From Bimuria novae-zelandiae CBS 107.79 (taxonomy: Eukaryota > Ascomycota > Dothideomycetes > Pleosporales > Didymosphaeriaceae): DNA of 64,000 bases. This document shows, one piece after another, positions 21,872-32,372 of the stretch. Location of the stretch: contig ML976734.1 in the NCBI GenBank assembly GCA_010015655.1, positions 220,023-284,022 of the forward strand. The letters are read 5' to 3'. How positions within the stretch are numbered: position 1 is the stretch's first letter; every line of letters starts with the position of its first letter. The notes under the pieces are model-generated. The model saw only the letters and a program-made list of their open reading frames with translations. It had not been told where the DNA came from and did no database searches. A program made the position numbers and the translations under genes.

Positions 21872-23943
21872 TTAACCAAAAACTTCCATCATGAAGTGAT
21901 ATTCCACCTTCCTTCCCTCCGCCCTCCCTCTCGCCGTGAGCGTACTGCGTCGATCCGCAAGCTGCATACCTATAACCGGGGGACCGCAATAGAAGATTCC
22001 AACTTTGACCTCATCTACTTTGCCCTTTCCATCCCACTTTTCGCCTTCGGTTGTTCTCTCCCCGAGAACTTTGCACATGTCGCCGTAATGCTCTTCCATG
22101 ATAGACCCTATCTCAGGACGACCGAAATGCGTCGGGTTCAATAGGCCAGTGAGATACGACTGGGGATGCTCCGGCGTACGGAACTTCTCAATAAGCCAGC
22201 GAAGCACGTGCGTTGAGATTTCTTTGCGCTTCTGTGTGACGTACGTGTGGATGCGAATGTCGAGGTTGGAACGCGAGTGCGTGGCAGAGCCGCGGGTGAC
22301 TTCGTTCAACAGATCGGAGAAACACAGTAGATCATTCTTCTCGCGAACCATCCAGTGGAAGTCGATGCGTTTATGCTCCTCATATGGCGACGGCTCCGAG
22401 GCCTTGCGTTCCCGCGATTGCGATTCGTCACTAGATTTGGAGCGTTCTAGTTCATGCTCTTGAAGATCCGCCAGGATGCCCGAGAAGGGTGTCACACCGA
22501 TGCCAGCGCCAAAGACCATGCTGTATTCGAAGTCGTAGAAGCGTTGCGCTGGTGCGCCGAAGGGGCCGTCGATGCCAACTTTGAGACTTTTGGTGCTGCT
22601 CTTTGCTAGGTCGCGGAGCGAATCCGTCCAATCACCCTCAGCTTTGATGTGAATCTGCATCGACTTACCGGTGCAGGTTGAGACGGTGAAGGGATGCCAC
22701 TGGAAGAATGAGAGCTTCGGCACCTGGACGAAGACGTACTGGCCGTCTTTATACGGCCTGAAGCGATATTTCGGCATGCTTGTCGTAATCGCAACTGTCT
22801 CTCCGTCGACCAGTTCCAGATCTGCTACAATAGGGAAGAAACCGAGCATAAAACGCTGTAAACGTTCTAGGACAACGAGCAGCGTGGGAAAGGCAAGCCA
22901 GTAGCCGAACATGGGCCACTGTAGAAGTCCTGCGGTGCCGTGCGCGCACATCAGGCCGATGATGGGAAACAATAGCAGATGCCCTAGCTGGAAGACCTCG
23001 TAGTTCCATTTGCGCACTTGAGGCATGCTGAGGATGGTTAAGAGGTAGAAGCATCCTAACGCAGCTAGACCAGTCCAGCCTGGCAACGAGCGGACATAAT
23101 CAATGTAATATCGAGGCACGGCGTCCTGGCCTAAAACGACTGCAACGTTCTGCTGCCGACCAGGCTTGCTTCCGAAGACAAATGAGCCCCTTAGGTGACC
23201 GATGGCATGAATTGTAGCAAAGGCAAGTGCGACTATCGACATCTTGATGTGGAAAGATTGAGAAAGATCCCAATTGACGAACCGCGAGATGATGTAATTG
23301 CGTCTCAGGAGAGTCGAGAACCAACGGGACATGGACAGTATGAGGAAGAAGAATGTTGGATAGAGGACACCGGCGCATGTCTTGGCGAGAACAGCCCCCC
23401 ATCCGAATGCTGGTCGGTACTGCTCGTATGTGAGGTATTTTACCTATCGCGTTGATCAGTTCGTTCGCCGCTCAACAGCCACTGTGATGGCAGTAAGCTA
23501 CTAACCAGTTGCCAAATGCCAAAAGCAAGCATAAAAGCTACGACTAGTGCCATGAACGCTATCTGGGGTCCTTGGACAGCCCAATATGCGCGCAACTTCC
23601 TCCAGACCGACATGCCCTTCACGTACTCGTCTTCACCTTTCGCTTCTTTGCGATCTTGTTCGAGCGATGGTATCTCCCAGCAACGTACGCATTCTGCAAA
23701 CTGGGATTGCGGAATTGAGTTCTCATGCGTACCGATGAGTGTGCGGAGGAAATCATGTCGTCCTTGCTCTTCCTCGTCGTGGTAGATATGATGCGGTTTC
23801 GGCTTGGGTGCCAATTGTTTCCCGACCTCGTCTAATTTATTTTCCGGCTCTTTGTAGTCGATGTTACCATTGTTATCTTGGTAAAGGTCGTCAATGAATC
23901 TGTTAATCTCGTCGTCCGTGAGATATTGCTGTGGTGCTGCCAT
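21872..23943 (-). CDS. noxC: NADPH oxidase with N-terminal EF-hand (NoxC type)
   Basis: Two exons: 23943-23506 (146 codons) and 23443-21872. The 62-nt intron has donor GTTAGT and acceptor GATAG. The product is 669 residues. The N-terminus has an EF-hand-like loop (DLYQDNNGNIDY, about residues 19-30), which separates NoxC from NoxA and NoxB. A ferric-reductase-like membrane domain follows, with two haem His pairs: H211/H225 (FHIKMS...ATIHAIGH) and H301/H314 (LGHLLLF...CAHGTAG). The FAD site is HPFTVSTCTG (H396) and the NADPH site GAGIGVTPFSG (458-462) with CGPPVIG later. The C-terminus FMMEVFG is the family ending. It transfers electrons from cytosolic NADPH to O2 across a membrane, making superoxide. 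Calcium control by the EF-hand is an inference. Confidence 0.92.
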
Positions 23944-24433
23944 AGACTTCCTGCCTGCTTCTCCACGAACTTGTCAGTGTTCGAAAGCAAGGCAAAGCAA
24001 GCGGTGCGAGAACAGTTATTATAACGCAATGCCTAAGGACAGAAATGCTTATGTGGAACCATGTTTTCTCATTTCACAAGTTCTTGTCCCCATACGTGAG
24101 CCAAGCAGCGTAGTCTCGGTCAGCCTATCAGACCTCTCGGAGCCAGGACTACGCAGTCGAGGTCTAAAAGACGAGACGAAGTCGGTGCGTTCAAACTGTG
24201 TCCCAAGAACGAGGCAGCCGGATAGAACGGTCTTGGAACTGGGTTCCAAGCCTGCAGAGCCTCAGGGAACCTGATCCGTGGCGCGACATAACCATTAGTG
24301 CATGCATATTCCAAAAACGTCTATATCGAATCCTCGGCGTGTGGCTCGTTCGCAGAATAACTTCACGGTTAACAGGTCGAGTGTCTCTCGACGCGTTGAG
24401 AGAAGCCGACGACGATGACGGACTTGCTCGCTA
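23944..24433. other. upstream region of NoxC, nothing recognised
   Basis: Open frames on both strands overlap here (24049-24249, 24120-24314) but have no motif or shared support. It should contain the NoxC promoter. Confidence 0.35.
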
Positions 24434-24723
24434 TTATCGTTTCGGAAATACCTGCTCGACCCACAGAGCCAGCCAGTCATCGTCAATCCTTCCTTTTCTT
24501 GTATTTTCTTGAACGCAAAAAACTTAAATCTTCTAAAAAATTTAAGGGGGGTACTTATAACTCTATAGAAGCCCTTTATCTACTTTTAGTATATTATTAT
24601 CCAAAGTTCCTTGTGTGGTGGAGAGAAAAGCGAAAAAAAGGAGACCAGAACAGAAAATACGCGCTGTCTGATGAGAAATACGCCTTAAGTGGGTCGAGCA
24701 GGTATTTCCAGAATCACCGATAA
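24434..24723. mobile_element. small inverted-repeat element (MITE-like)
   Basis: GGAAATACCTGCTCGACCCAC (24444-24464) recurs as its exact reverse complement at 24689-24709. The match extends outward imperfectly to TTATCG (24434) and CGATAA (24723). The roughly 290-bp unit has an AT-rich centre with no coding sequence and lies between NoxC and the esterase gene. I could not identify a clear target duplication, so the superfamily is unassigned. Confidence 0.6.
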
Positions 24724-25144
24724 CAACCCGCGCTAGGAAGCTGGTGCTTGGCAAAGTCCCTGAGTCCCTGGTTCGCGATCAACATTTGAACCTGGTCGAT
24801 AGTTTCACCATTTAACGTCATTGCCAGGACCCGAATTCCCACACTCGAATACTCCAAAAGTAGGTCCAAGCATGCAGAATCTCCAAGATGTCTTCGTACC
24901 TACACCTCCTCCATCCTATGCAGACAACAGCCTTCTGGGCGCCTCGATGCGCGTAGCTGCGCTAAGACGTCATCGAATCCCTTTCGCCAACAATCGCCGG
25001 AAAGCACAAATGGCGCGGTCACCGTGCCACTGCCTTCGAAACGCCATTGGAGTGTTAACTTGTGGTGGCTGAAGAAACGAAAGCATATACAACTTTTTTC
25101 CGCTGTATTTAATTATTTTCACTGACATTCCTTCAAACACCAAC
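24724..25144. other. upstream region of the esterase gene
   Basis: 421 bases without a supported gene. The short plus-strand frame at 24821-25072 has no motif. Confidence 0.35.
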
Positions 25145-26158
25145 ATGGCGACCAGACCGAAGCCGGACGCACCTACGCTTGACCAGACCATCCAGGTCAC
25201 GACACGCCATGACCGCTCAATCTTCATGTTCTTTATACAGATGCTCCTTCGACCCTTCCACAGACATGTGGGCCGACCGGGGAAGCGACAACCGAAGGGC
25301 TCGATCGAGCTGAAGCCTTCCCCAATTGGAACCAAGAGATGTACTGTCAAGCACCGAAAGGTTTGCGACCTCAACGTGTACGACATGGAGTCCAAGGAGC
25401 TGTCAACCGAGGAGGGGAAGAAGCGCATATACTACTTCTGCGGCGGTGGATGGCAGAGTCCGCCTTCGATGCAACACTGGGGCATGTGCTCGAGAATGGC
25501 GCAAGATGTGCCTGGCACAACGGTTTCGCTGGTGTCGTACCCACTGGCACCCAACAACCCCGCACCTGAGGCCTTCCCTTGGCTTATGCGCTTCTATCGT
25601 GAAATCATGGATAGGGCGGAGGAGGTTGGCGAAAAGGTCATCCTCGCTGGCGACTCTTCAGGAGGCAACATCGTCCTTTCGTTGATCCTTGAGGCTTTAC
25701 AAGCAGATGACGAAGAAGCTATGCAATCGGAGATAAAGTGTAGACCTCACCCGGTGGCTGTCTTCGCAACCTGCCCGTCCACCGATCTGACTCGGAACAA
25801 TCCTGACATCAAGAAGCTGGAGAAGAAGGATCCTATGCTTAGATTCAAGTTCGTCAAGTCGACAGCGGAAGCTTGGCGTGGAGACTGGGACCCTGCCGAC
25901 CGAAGAGTAACACCGATCAACGCGAATATCTCTCTGCTGGCCAAATACGGTATACACGTGCACGGCATCACAGCTGGCCACGATATCCTCAGCCCGGATG
26001 GCATCATCTTTAGGAAGAAGCTTGAAGAAAATGGCGTGTCGGGCCAGTGGTTGCACTGGGAGAAGCAGATGCACTGCTTCGTCCTGACATACCCGTACGG
26101 CCTGCGAGAAGCGAAAGAAGCCATTGACTGGGTTATGGATGTTCTGAAAGCGGAATAA
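25145..26158 (+). CDS. HSL-type alpha/beta hydrolase (esterase/lipase)
   Basis: An intronless 337-residue protein with ATG 25145 in a CACCAACATGG context. It shows the alpha/beta hydrolase fold-3 pattern: oxyanion region YYFCGGGWQ (about 96-104), then LVSYPLAP, the nucleophile elbow GDSSGG (Ser171), TAGHDILSPD (Asp280) and KQMHCF (His310). The usual HGGG is CGGG here, a change also seen in fungal relatives, so it may still be active. No signal peptide is present. A short hydrophobic stretch (FMFFIQMLL, about 27-35) could associate with membrane. The expected reaction is hydrolysis of short- or medium-chain esters; the substrate cannot be told from sequence. Confidence 0.87.
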   Translation: MATRPKPDAPTLDQTIQVTTRHDRSIFMFFIQMLLRPFHRHVGRPGKRQPKGSIELKPSPIGTKRCTVKHRKVCDLNVYDMESKELSTEEGKKRIYYFCGGGWQSPPSMQHWGMCSRMAQDVPGTTVSLVSYPLAPNNPAPEAFPWLMRFYREIMDRAEEVGEKVILAGDSSGGNIVLSLILEALQADDEEAMQSEIKCRPHPVAVFATCPSTDLTRNNPDIKKLEKKDPMLRFKFVKSTAEAWRGDWDPADRRVTPINANISLLAKYGIHVHGITAGHDILSPDGIIFRKKLEENGVSGQWLHWEKQMHCFVLTYPYGLREAKEAIDWVMDVLKAE

Positions 26159-26837
26159 TCGCTTTATCTTCCTCTTCCGTTGAACCTGTTTTTCCTCGTT
26201 CTGGACATCGGAACCGCCCGTTGTTTCGTCATGTAGTGTCGCAAAGATACCCTTTCTCGAGTAGATATACTATCCAATACGGCCCATTGTGTGCAGTTGT
26301 AGGCGCGTTCTGATTGAGCTTCACATGCGATATACTAATAATCACACAGACTCTATGGAATGATTCTATGACATACTCAAGCGTCGAGACCGTGTCGTGT
26401 ACAGGGAGTTCCATTGTTCAAGTTCGCGGTGCTCGACTGTCTCGACACTAACCCACCCGGGCAACCTATTGAATATTGCGCATTCAGGATCTACACAGTT
26501 TTGCCTTCCGTATACGCCTTCCCCAGTAAAGAAGATAGGAAGCAGCATCACGAAGCGATCGATATCGTGGTTCCTACAGAATCTCCGATTTGCCAAGAGG
26601 CCGGACGTGAATAGCCGAATCAGGCAGGTATGAAGTTAGTACGCGTAGACCATGGCAAACATGGTCGCGATTCGGCCCGTCATTGGTTGAACACATCGCC
26701 TACTTTATATTTGATAGGAGGTCACCGAATCGTCGATTAATCGTGTTGCAAGATGCGATGGCGACAGAGGTATATATACATACTACCAAGCCTTGGCCGG
26801 CCCTCGAATCCTGAGCCAAGGTACTAGCTTGCTGATC
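26159..26837. other. intergenic, nothing recognised
   Basis: Between esterase and nuclease genes. Overlapping short frames at 26366-26633 on both strands have no motif. A tatatata run lies near 26771. Confidence 0.35.
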
Positions 26838-28033
26838 ATGTACTCTGTTACCACTTCCTCGCTGCTCGTAGGGCTTGTGGCTCTACATGGCGCTAACGCC
26901 TGGGGTACGTTAGGACATGCGACAGTCGCGTGAGTATATTCGGTATTAGATGTTCGTCGACCAATCAGCTAATCTTGAATCCAGTTACATCGCTCAGAAC
27001 TATCTCAATGATGCCACAGCGACCTGGTCAGTCACAATCAGCATCTTCGCGAGGTCCGCGTCTAGGCATAATGGTTCTGTACTAATCAAACCAAAGGGCG
27101 AAGGGTGTACTCTCCGACACATCCACCTCCTACCTGGCAAACGTCGCTTCGTGGGCGGATACATACCGCTCAACGACAGCCGGAGCATTCTCAGCACCAT
27201 ACCACTACATCGACGCAAACGACAGCCCGCCCACGACGTGCAATGTAGACTACAACCGTGACTGCACCAGCTCCGGCTGCTCCATCTCCGCCATCTCCAA
27301 CTACACCCAGCGCGTGGGCGACGGAAGGCTCTCTGCTGCCAACAAGGCCGAAGCGCTCAAGTTCCTCGTCCACCTCCTCGGCGACATCACGCAGCCGCTC
27401 CACGACGAAGCCCTCGCCACCGGAGGCAACGACATCAAAGTGACATTTGTACGCCTCACTTCCCAATCATCACTGCTATGCATGCTAACCTCCACCCAGG
27501 ACGGCTACACCAATGACAACCTCCACTCTGACTGGGACACCTACATCCCGCAGAAAAAAGCCGGCGGCTCCTCCCTCACCGTCGCGCAGTCGTGGGCCAA
27601 AACCCTCATCACAGCCATCGACTCGGGCACCTACAAATCTGCAAAAGCCTCCTGGGTCGCCTCGTCAAACATCAACGACGCGGTTTCGTCGGCCACTGCG
27701 TGGGCGTCCGACGCTAATAAGCTGGTGTGCTCAGTCGTGATGCCGAACGGCGTGGCGGCGCTGCAGAAAGGCGATTTGTACCCGACGTATTATAATAGCG
27801 TGATTCCGACGGTGGAGCTGCAGATTGCGAAGGGCGGGTATAGGTTGGCGGATTGGTTGAATAAGGTGTATGCAGCGAAGATTGCGAAGAGGGAGGTGGA
27901 TGGGGTGTTGGTGAGTAGGATGGCAGAGGAGGCGGCGCCGTTGCCGCCGGCGAATAGGCCGAGTAAGGCAGAGTTGGCGAGGGAGGTGTATGGAGGGGGG
28001 TGTGGGTGTGATAAGCATAGACGGGAGGAATGA
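26838..28033 (+). CDS. secreted S1/P1 nuclease
   Basis: Four exons: 26838-26929, 26985-27026, 27097-27448 and 27500-28033. The introns are 55, 70 and 51 nt, all GT-AG and all joining in phase; the product is 339 residues. A signal peptide ends at Ala21, so the mature protein starts with Trp22, whose amino group is a zinc ligand in P1. Other zinc-site residues are visible in order: His27 (WGTLGHATVA), Asp in ASWADTYR, His in PYHYIDAND, His and Asp in LGDITQPLHDEA, and His and Asp in NDNLHSDWDTY. Paired Cys (TTCNVDY...DCTSSGC) match family disulfides. It cuts single-stranded nucleic acid and removes 3'-phosphates, typically for phosphate and nucleoside scavenging. The C-terminal tail after IAKGGYRLADWLN, ending GGGCGCDKHRREE, is longer than P1. 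Confidence 0.92.
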
Positions 28034-29087
28034 GAGGTTTGCTCGTTATGCTGTTTAGTAGTTTCGAGGAGTAGGGTTTTGCATCGAATGGCAATCAGAG
28101 CCTCTCAGGGCAGGCGTGTCAAGTCAATTGTGGATCTCCATCAGCTGTGCAGCAATCGATTTCTGGGAACCATCGCGAACTGCATTGCGGGACACTGCTA
28201 CAGCGCTCAACCAATGTTTCATCGCGTCGGACACGTCAGTCTGCAGGCGGTTGAGGCACTTCGACCATGAGACTTATTGAGAGAAGGGTTTCACCTCGAA
28301 TGCGAACAGAGCAGCCAAAGAACCGCTCCCCTCTCGTTCCCAGCCCGCAAGCTCAGGTGCATACCGCCTCGACGCGGTCCTACGCAACGGCATCACGCAT
28401 CCACCGCGCTCTGAAACGAACCATACTCGACCATTGCAGGCACCCAGCCTCCACACTTTCCCCAGCAAGCCAAACCCGGCATGCCTGCAAACCTATCCAA
28501 GTCTAATGCAAGACAGTGGGACACCAGCCATGCCCTCGCGCACGCTGCACGTCGAGAAGCGCCTGCCCCATCCGTGTCTGCAAACCGCAGTTCTACTTTC
28601 GCGATGCGATCGTGTTCGGTGGCGGACGCGCAGTACCCTGGGGCCCAATCGTTTCGGCGGCATTGATTACCTTGCCGGGGCTGTAGCCTTGGAAGTGGGG
28701 ATGCGGACGCGAAGATGGCCGCCCCCTAGCCTGCGTGGGAGAACGCGCTAGTAATACGCGTAGAGCGCATGTATAGACTCTGCCCGCGCCGTTCTTTGTA
28801 CCTGGCTTCCTCATTCTCGTGTGTATAGCTTGCCTGGCCAAGTGTCGTTGTTGCTGTTGATTCTTGGAGTTTGCGTTGAGAGTCTTGCTTGTACGAAGAG
28901 CAGAGCTGAATAGAAGAAGCGTTGCTACGACGACTAGCTGATCCACCGCTATTCTACTCGCCCCGCGATCTGCTGTCTTTCATCTCAACTCACGACAACG
29001 TCCACGCGACCGGCGCTTTGCCCACCGAGACGCGCACATATTCCGCTCTTGCGACTCCAATTCTAGAATTATATTCACTTCTTCGCA
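28034..29087. other. intergenic, nothing recognised
   Basis: About 1 kb between two plus-strand genes. It holds several overlapping short frames of biased composition on both strands with no motif. It includes the promoter and leader of the next gene. Confidence 0.35.
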
Positions 29088-30354
29088 ATGGCCTTTTTTA
29101 CGCGCCAACCCTTCGGCGAGATTGGCGGTTCGCGCCTCCAGGCGCTCCAGAGCGCGAAGAACAGGCAGAATGGTAAGCAATCGACCTCCACGGTCGCTAT
29201 CCCAAAAACTAAACGCGTGACCTCTAGCGATCACGCCTGAATTCAACTCCTCCAAGTTCGCATCACCACTGAAGCCAAGCCCCGCTGCCTCGACCGGCAA
29301 GCGCGCCCACGGACCGGCCATCTACGAAGATGACGATTCCGAGAATGTCGACCCTTCAATCTTCAATTCGCCCACTAAGAAGTCCAAGACCTCCGATGGC
29401 TTCTCCAAGCCGTCCAAGTTCTCGGTGATTCCCTCTCCTGCGCCCGTGAAGAGAGCCGAGCCACTCACCGCCTCGCCTTCCATCCCGTCTGTCCGCAAGG
29501 CCCTGTCCTCCCCCAACACCACAACCTCCACGCCCATTGCGCACAGCCGCGGATCCCCCAAGCACAAGCGTATTGGCGTGCTCTCTAAGCGCCGCGCGTC
29601 TAGCTCGCCCTTCCGTCGCGTCGACCCGCCATCCTTCTCTACGCACAGCAGCCCGGCCGCGCCCTTCTCAATCGACGCAGCGCTCAGCGGTACCGTCGCC
29701 AACTACACGCCAAAGCCCGTCGCTGCGCCTACCCCCGCGCCTGCATCCAACCATGTCGAAGAATCTATGCCCAACTCGTGGTTCTTCGATATCCACGAAG
29801 ACACGCCCGAGCAAGAAGCCGCAAACCTAATGGAGCACTCAGCTGCCGTGTTAGACATCAGCTCCGACGACGACGTCGAGACGAAGAAGCGCAACGAGGA
29901 TCTCGAGTGCGGCAAGGAGAACATTCCTCCTCCAGACTTTGCGCTTGCGCAACCGCAAGCCGCTCTAGACGTTAGCGCGGGTGTTGGCGTGAAGATGCCG
30001 CGCCTGCGCGAGGTCAAGCAAGACGCTATGGACGAGGACCGCAAGCCTCTCGGCGATCTTCCGGCCACCGAGTTCTATGGCGAGGGCTGCGATAGGGATA
30101 GCTATGTCACTGTTGATGCGGGGATTGAGCGGCCGAGTGGGTTGAGCAAGGAGTTTGAGTTTAGCTGTGCGAGTCCGGAAAAGCCTACTCCTCAGCTTGA
30201 GGCATTCGTTGAGGAGCCTGCGGTCTTTGAGAAGGTGCAAGAGGATATCGTCGTCTACACAGACGAGAACATCGCGCAGGAGGGTGGCGCGCTTGCTGCG
30301 TCAGCGTCTTCAGAACCTCAGCTCGCAGCGGGCGAGGCGAGTGAAGCTCCTTGA
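29088..30354 (+). CDS. disordered Ser/Pro-rich protein with KEN-box motif
   Basis: Exons 29088-29172 and 29228-30354. The 55-nt intron (donor GTAAGC, acceptor CTCTAG) joins phase exactly, giving 403 residues. The N-terminus MAFFTRQPFGEIGGSRLQAL and the central MPNSWFFDIHEDTPEQEAAN, followed by LDISSDDD, look like conserved islands of a filamentous-fungal family that I cannot name. The rest is low-complexity and rich in Ser, Pro, Ala and Glu. GKENIPPP contains a KEN box, a recognition motif for the anaphase-promoting complex. Many SP/SPxK-like sites (SPLKP, SPTKK, SPKHK) could be CDK targets. A nuclear, cell-cycle-regulated protein is therefore a hypothesis only. No enzyme domain is visible. 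Confidence 0.75.
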
Positions 30355-31460
30355 GCTATGCACTTCTCTTCCTGATGTACTGCGCTTTTACTGTAATACT
30401 GTTACGATGGATGAGGGACGAGTATACGCGGATATGCGTTACGAAGCTTGGGCGTTTCACAGGTTTCTCTCTGGTCCTACGGTCTGGCGTACTTCTGGTC
30501 TGGCGTTTTTGGACACATCAGGCGCTTGGGCAGTATTCAGCGATACCTAGTCGTTCCTATTTGGCCTGATCTAGGCGCAAGGCGTTGGTGCTGGATCAAG
30601 TCACTAGTTTGCCTGTTTTTGTTTGGCTCTACTTAATGCAATTGGTTGCTTGCTATCTGCATGTTTATTGTGCTTGTGGTGTAGATATTGGGGCCGCGAG
30701 GCGATGAAACAAGACCGGCGGCTAAGAATGTAAACAGCGGCTATGGTGAACGACGCGGTCCCGCGTCGCTCTCTTTGGCTTGAGGCTCATCTCTTCGCTC
30801 ATTAGAGACAACTGCGTGCTGGGTGGAGAATAGGGTGGCAAGTGAAGTGTTTCGCATGGCGGATGCATTTGGTAAAAGGGTGTGCGACTGTAGTAGGCAC
30901 GCTGGGAACTGTATATCGCCTGGTAGTGGCAGCCCATATGGACTACCTGGACATCTATCGAGGCACCGGGCGAAGTGCTTAGATAATCCAGATGAAGGTA
31001 AGTCCGGCCCGTGATTCATCACAGTGGATCCGATCGATGTCACCCGGTAGATTCCAACGAGCTCTACCTCTCCGTAACTCTGCTCGCGTTTCGTTTACGT
31101 AAGGGCCGTGTTCAAGGCACCCTGGTACTAAATTGAAGGATTCTTGGGGAAACGCTTGCATTGTTATAGTTTATCGTGGCCGGGAGGGCTAACGCTGGTA
31201 TGAGCGAGGTCAGTGGACACAAGGAAATACGCGGGAGTGCAGTGCTGCGATATGTTAATCGGCGGACAGTGTGCTCTCACGCTCATCTACCGTTGTGATC
31301 ATCGTCTTGGACTCGTTTGTGCCGCATGGTCTGGCCAGGTTCTTGATGAAAATTTCTGGGGGAGTAGGCAAGTCTTTTATGAATGCACATTGTCAGTCTA
31401 GGAAAGCTACCCTGACTTCATTACGGCTTCTAACGCCTTCGTGTCTTGCGATCAAGTAGC
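30355..31460. other. intergenic, nothing recognised
   Basis: 1.1 kb with only short overlapping frames of no known family. It should carry the promoter of the broken membrane-protein gene that begins at 31461. Confidence 0.35.
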
Positions 31461-31517
31461 ATGGATCATCACCTTGGTGACGCTCCTGCAAACCCCTCGG
31501 CTTCTTGGCACCCTGGG

Positions 31518-32372
31518 CAGCGCTGCCAACGAATCGAACAGGATCCGAACAAGGTGCTTGTTCGTTCGTTCGGCCCACATACAAATGTACGTACGTTCGA
31601 GACGACTCGAACAGGAGCGTCTTCGAACAGTACAACGAACGTTCGGCCGAACGTTCGTATATATACAACTTTCCTAATTAGGAAGGAGGTTGGTGTTGTG
31701 GTCGAGAAACTGGCTGCCGTCCACCAGCTGGATGTTTTAGCCGGCATCCTTCTTGACGACGTGGTTGAGGAGACGTTTGCCTTGCCAGAGNNNNNNNNNN
31801 NNNNNNNNNNNNNNNNNNNNNNNNNNNNNNNNNNNNNNNNNNNNNNNNNNNNNNNNNNNNNNNNNNNNNNNNNNNNNNNNNNNNNNNNNNNNNNNNNNNN
31901 NNNNNNNNNNNNNNNNNNNNNNNNNNNNNNNNNNNNNNNNNNNNNNNNNNNNNNNNNNNNNNNNNNNNNNNNNNNNNNNNNNNNNNNNNNNNNNNNNNNN
32001 NNNNNNNNNNNNNNNNNNNNNNNNNNNNNNNNNNNNNNNNNNNNNNNNNNNNNNNNNNNNNNNNNNNNNNACGTCGACGAGAAAACTCAGAGTTTTCTTC
32101 TCCTACAAGAACGTTGCACAAGGCAATATACGACAACGCCACGCGTGGCACAAGGCCAGCAGAACAAGGTAATACTCCACCAATTAGGACAGAATCCCCA
32201 TACTAAATCGATCAAACGTAGTCCCGAACAACCGAACGTTTGGCTCTAATAATGCGTTCGTTCGAAGCTCTGTTCGACCCACCATGCCTGTTCGTTCGTT
32301 CGATCCAAAACACCAGAAAACGCCGTTCGGATCGATTGTTCGGATCGAACGTTCTGTTCGTTGGCAGCGCTG
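31518..32372 (-). mobile_element. hAT transposon (non-autonomous or incompletely assembled) in a coding exon
   Basis: Termini CAGCGCTGCCAACGAA (left) and TTCGTTGGCAGCGCTG (right) form a 16-bp inverted repeat. They are flanked by a perfect 8-bp duplication ACCCTGGG (31510-31517 and 32373-32380), the hAT hallmark. Both ends have subterminal GTTCGTTCG-type motifs. Left of the gap, the minus strand reads a plausible transposase C-terminal tail ending SFLIRK (about 31675-31790). A run of Ns (31791-32070) hides the middle, so its true length and coding capacity are unknown. Confidence 0.88.
31791..32070. other. assembly gap (Ns)
   Basis: 280 undetermined bases inside the hAT element. Any open frame that runs through it is not evidence of coding. 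Confidence 0.98.

Noticed and set aside
24440..24710. tRNA or other small RNA gene from the inverted repeat
   Set aside because: The paired arms are 225 bases apart around an AT-rich core with no tRNA A/B box pattern; a MITE-like element fits better.
16345..28033. Secondary-metabolite gene cluster
   Set aside because: A Zn2Cys6 factor and an oxidase are present but there is no polyketide synthase, peptide synthetase, terpene cyclase or P450.
31446..32249. Long frames that run through the N gap
   Set aside because: Undetermined bases cannot show coding; only the first 57 bases from ATG 31461 and the transposase tail on the other strand have support.
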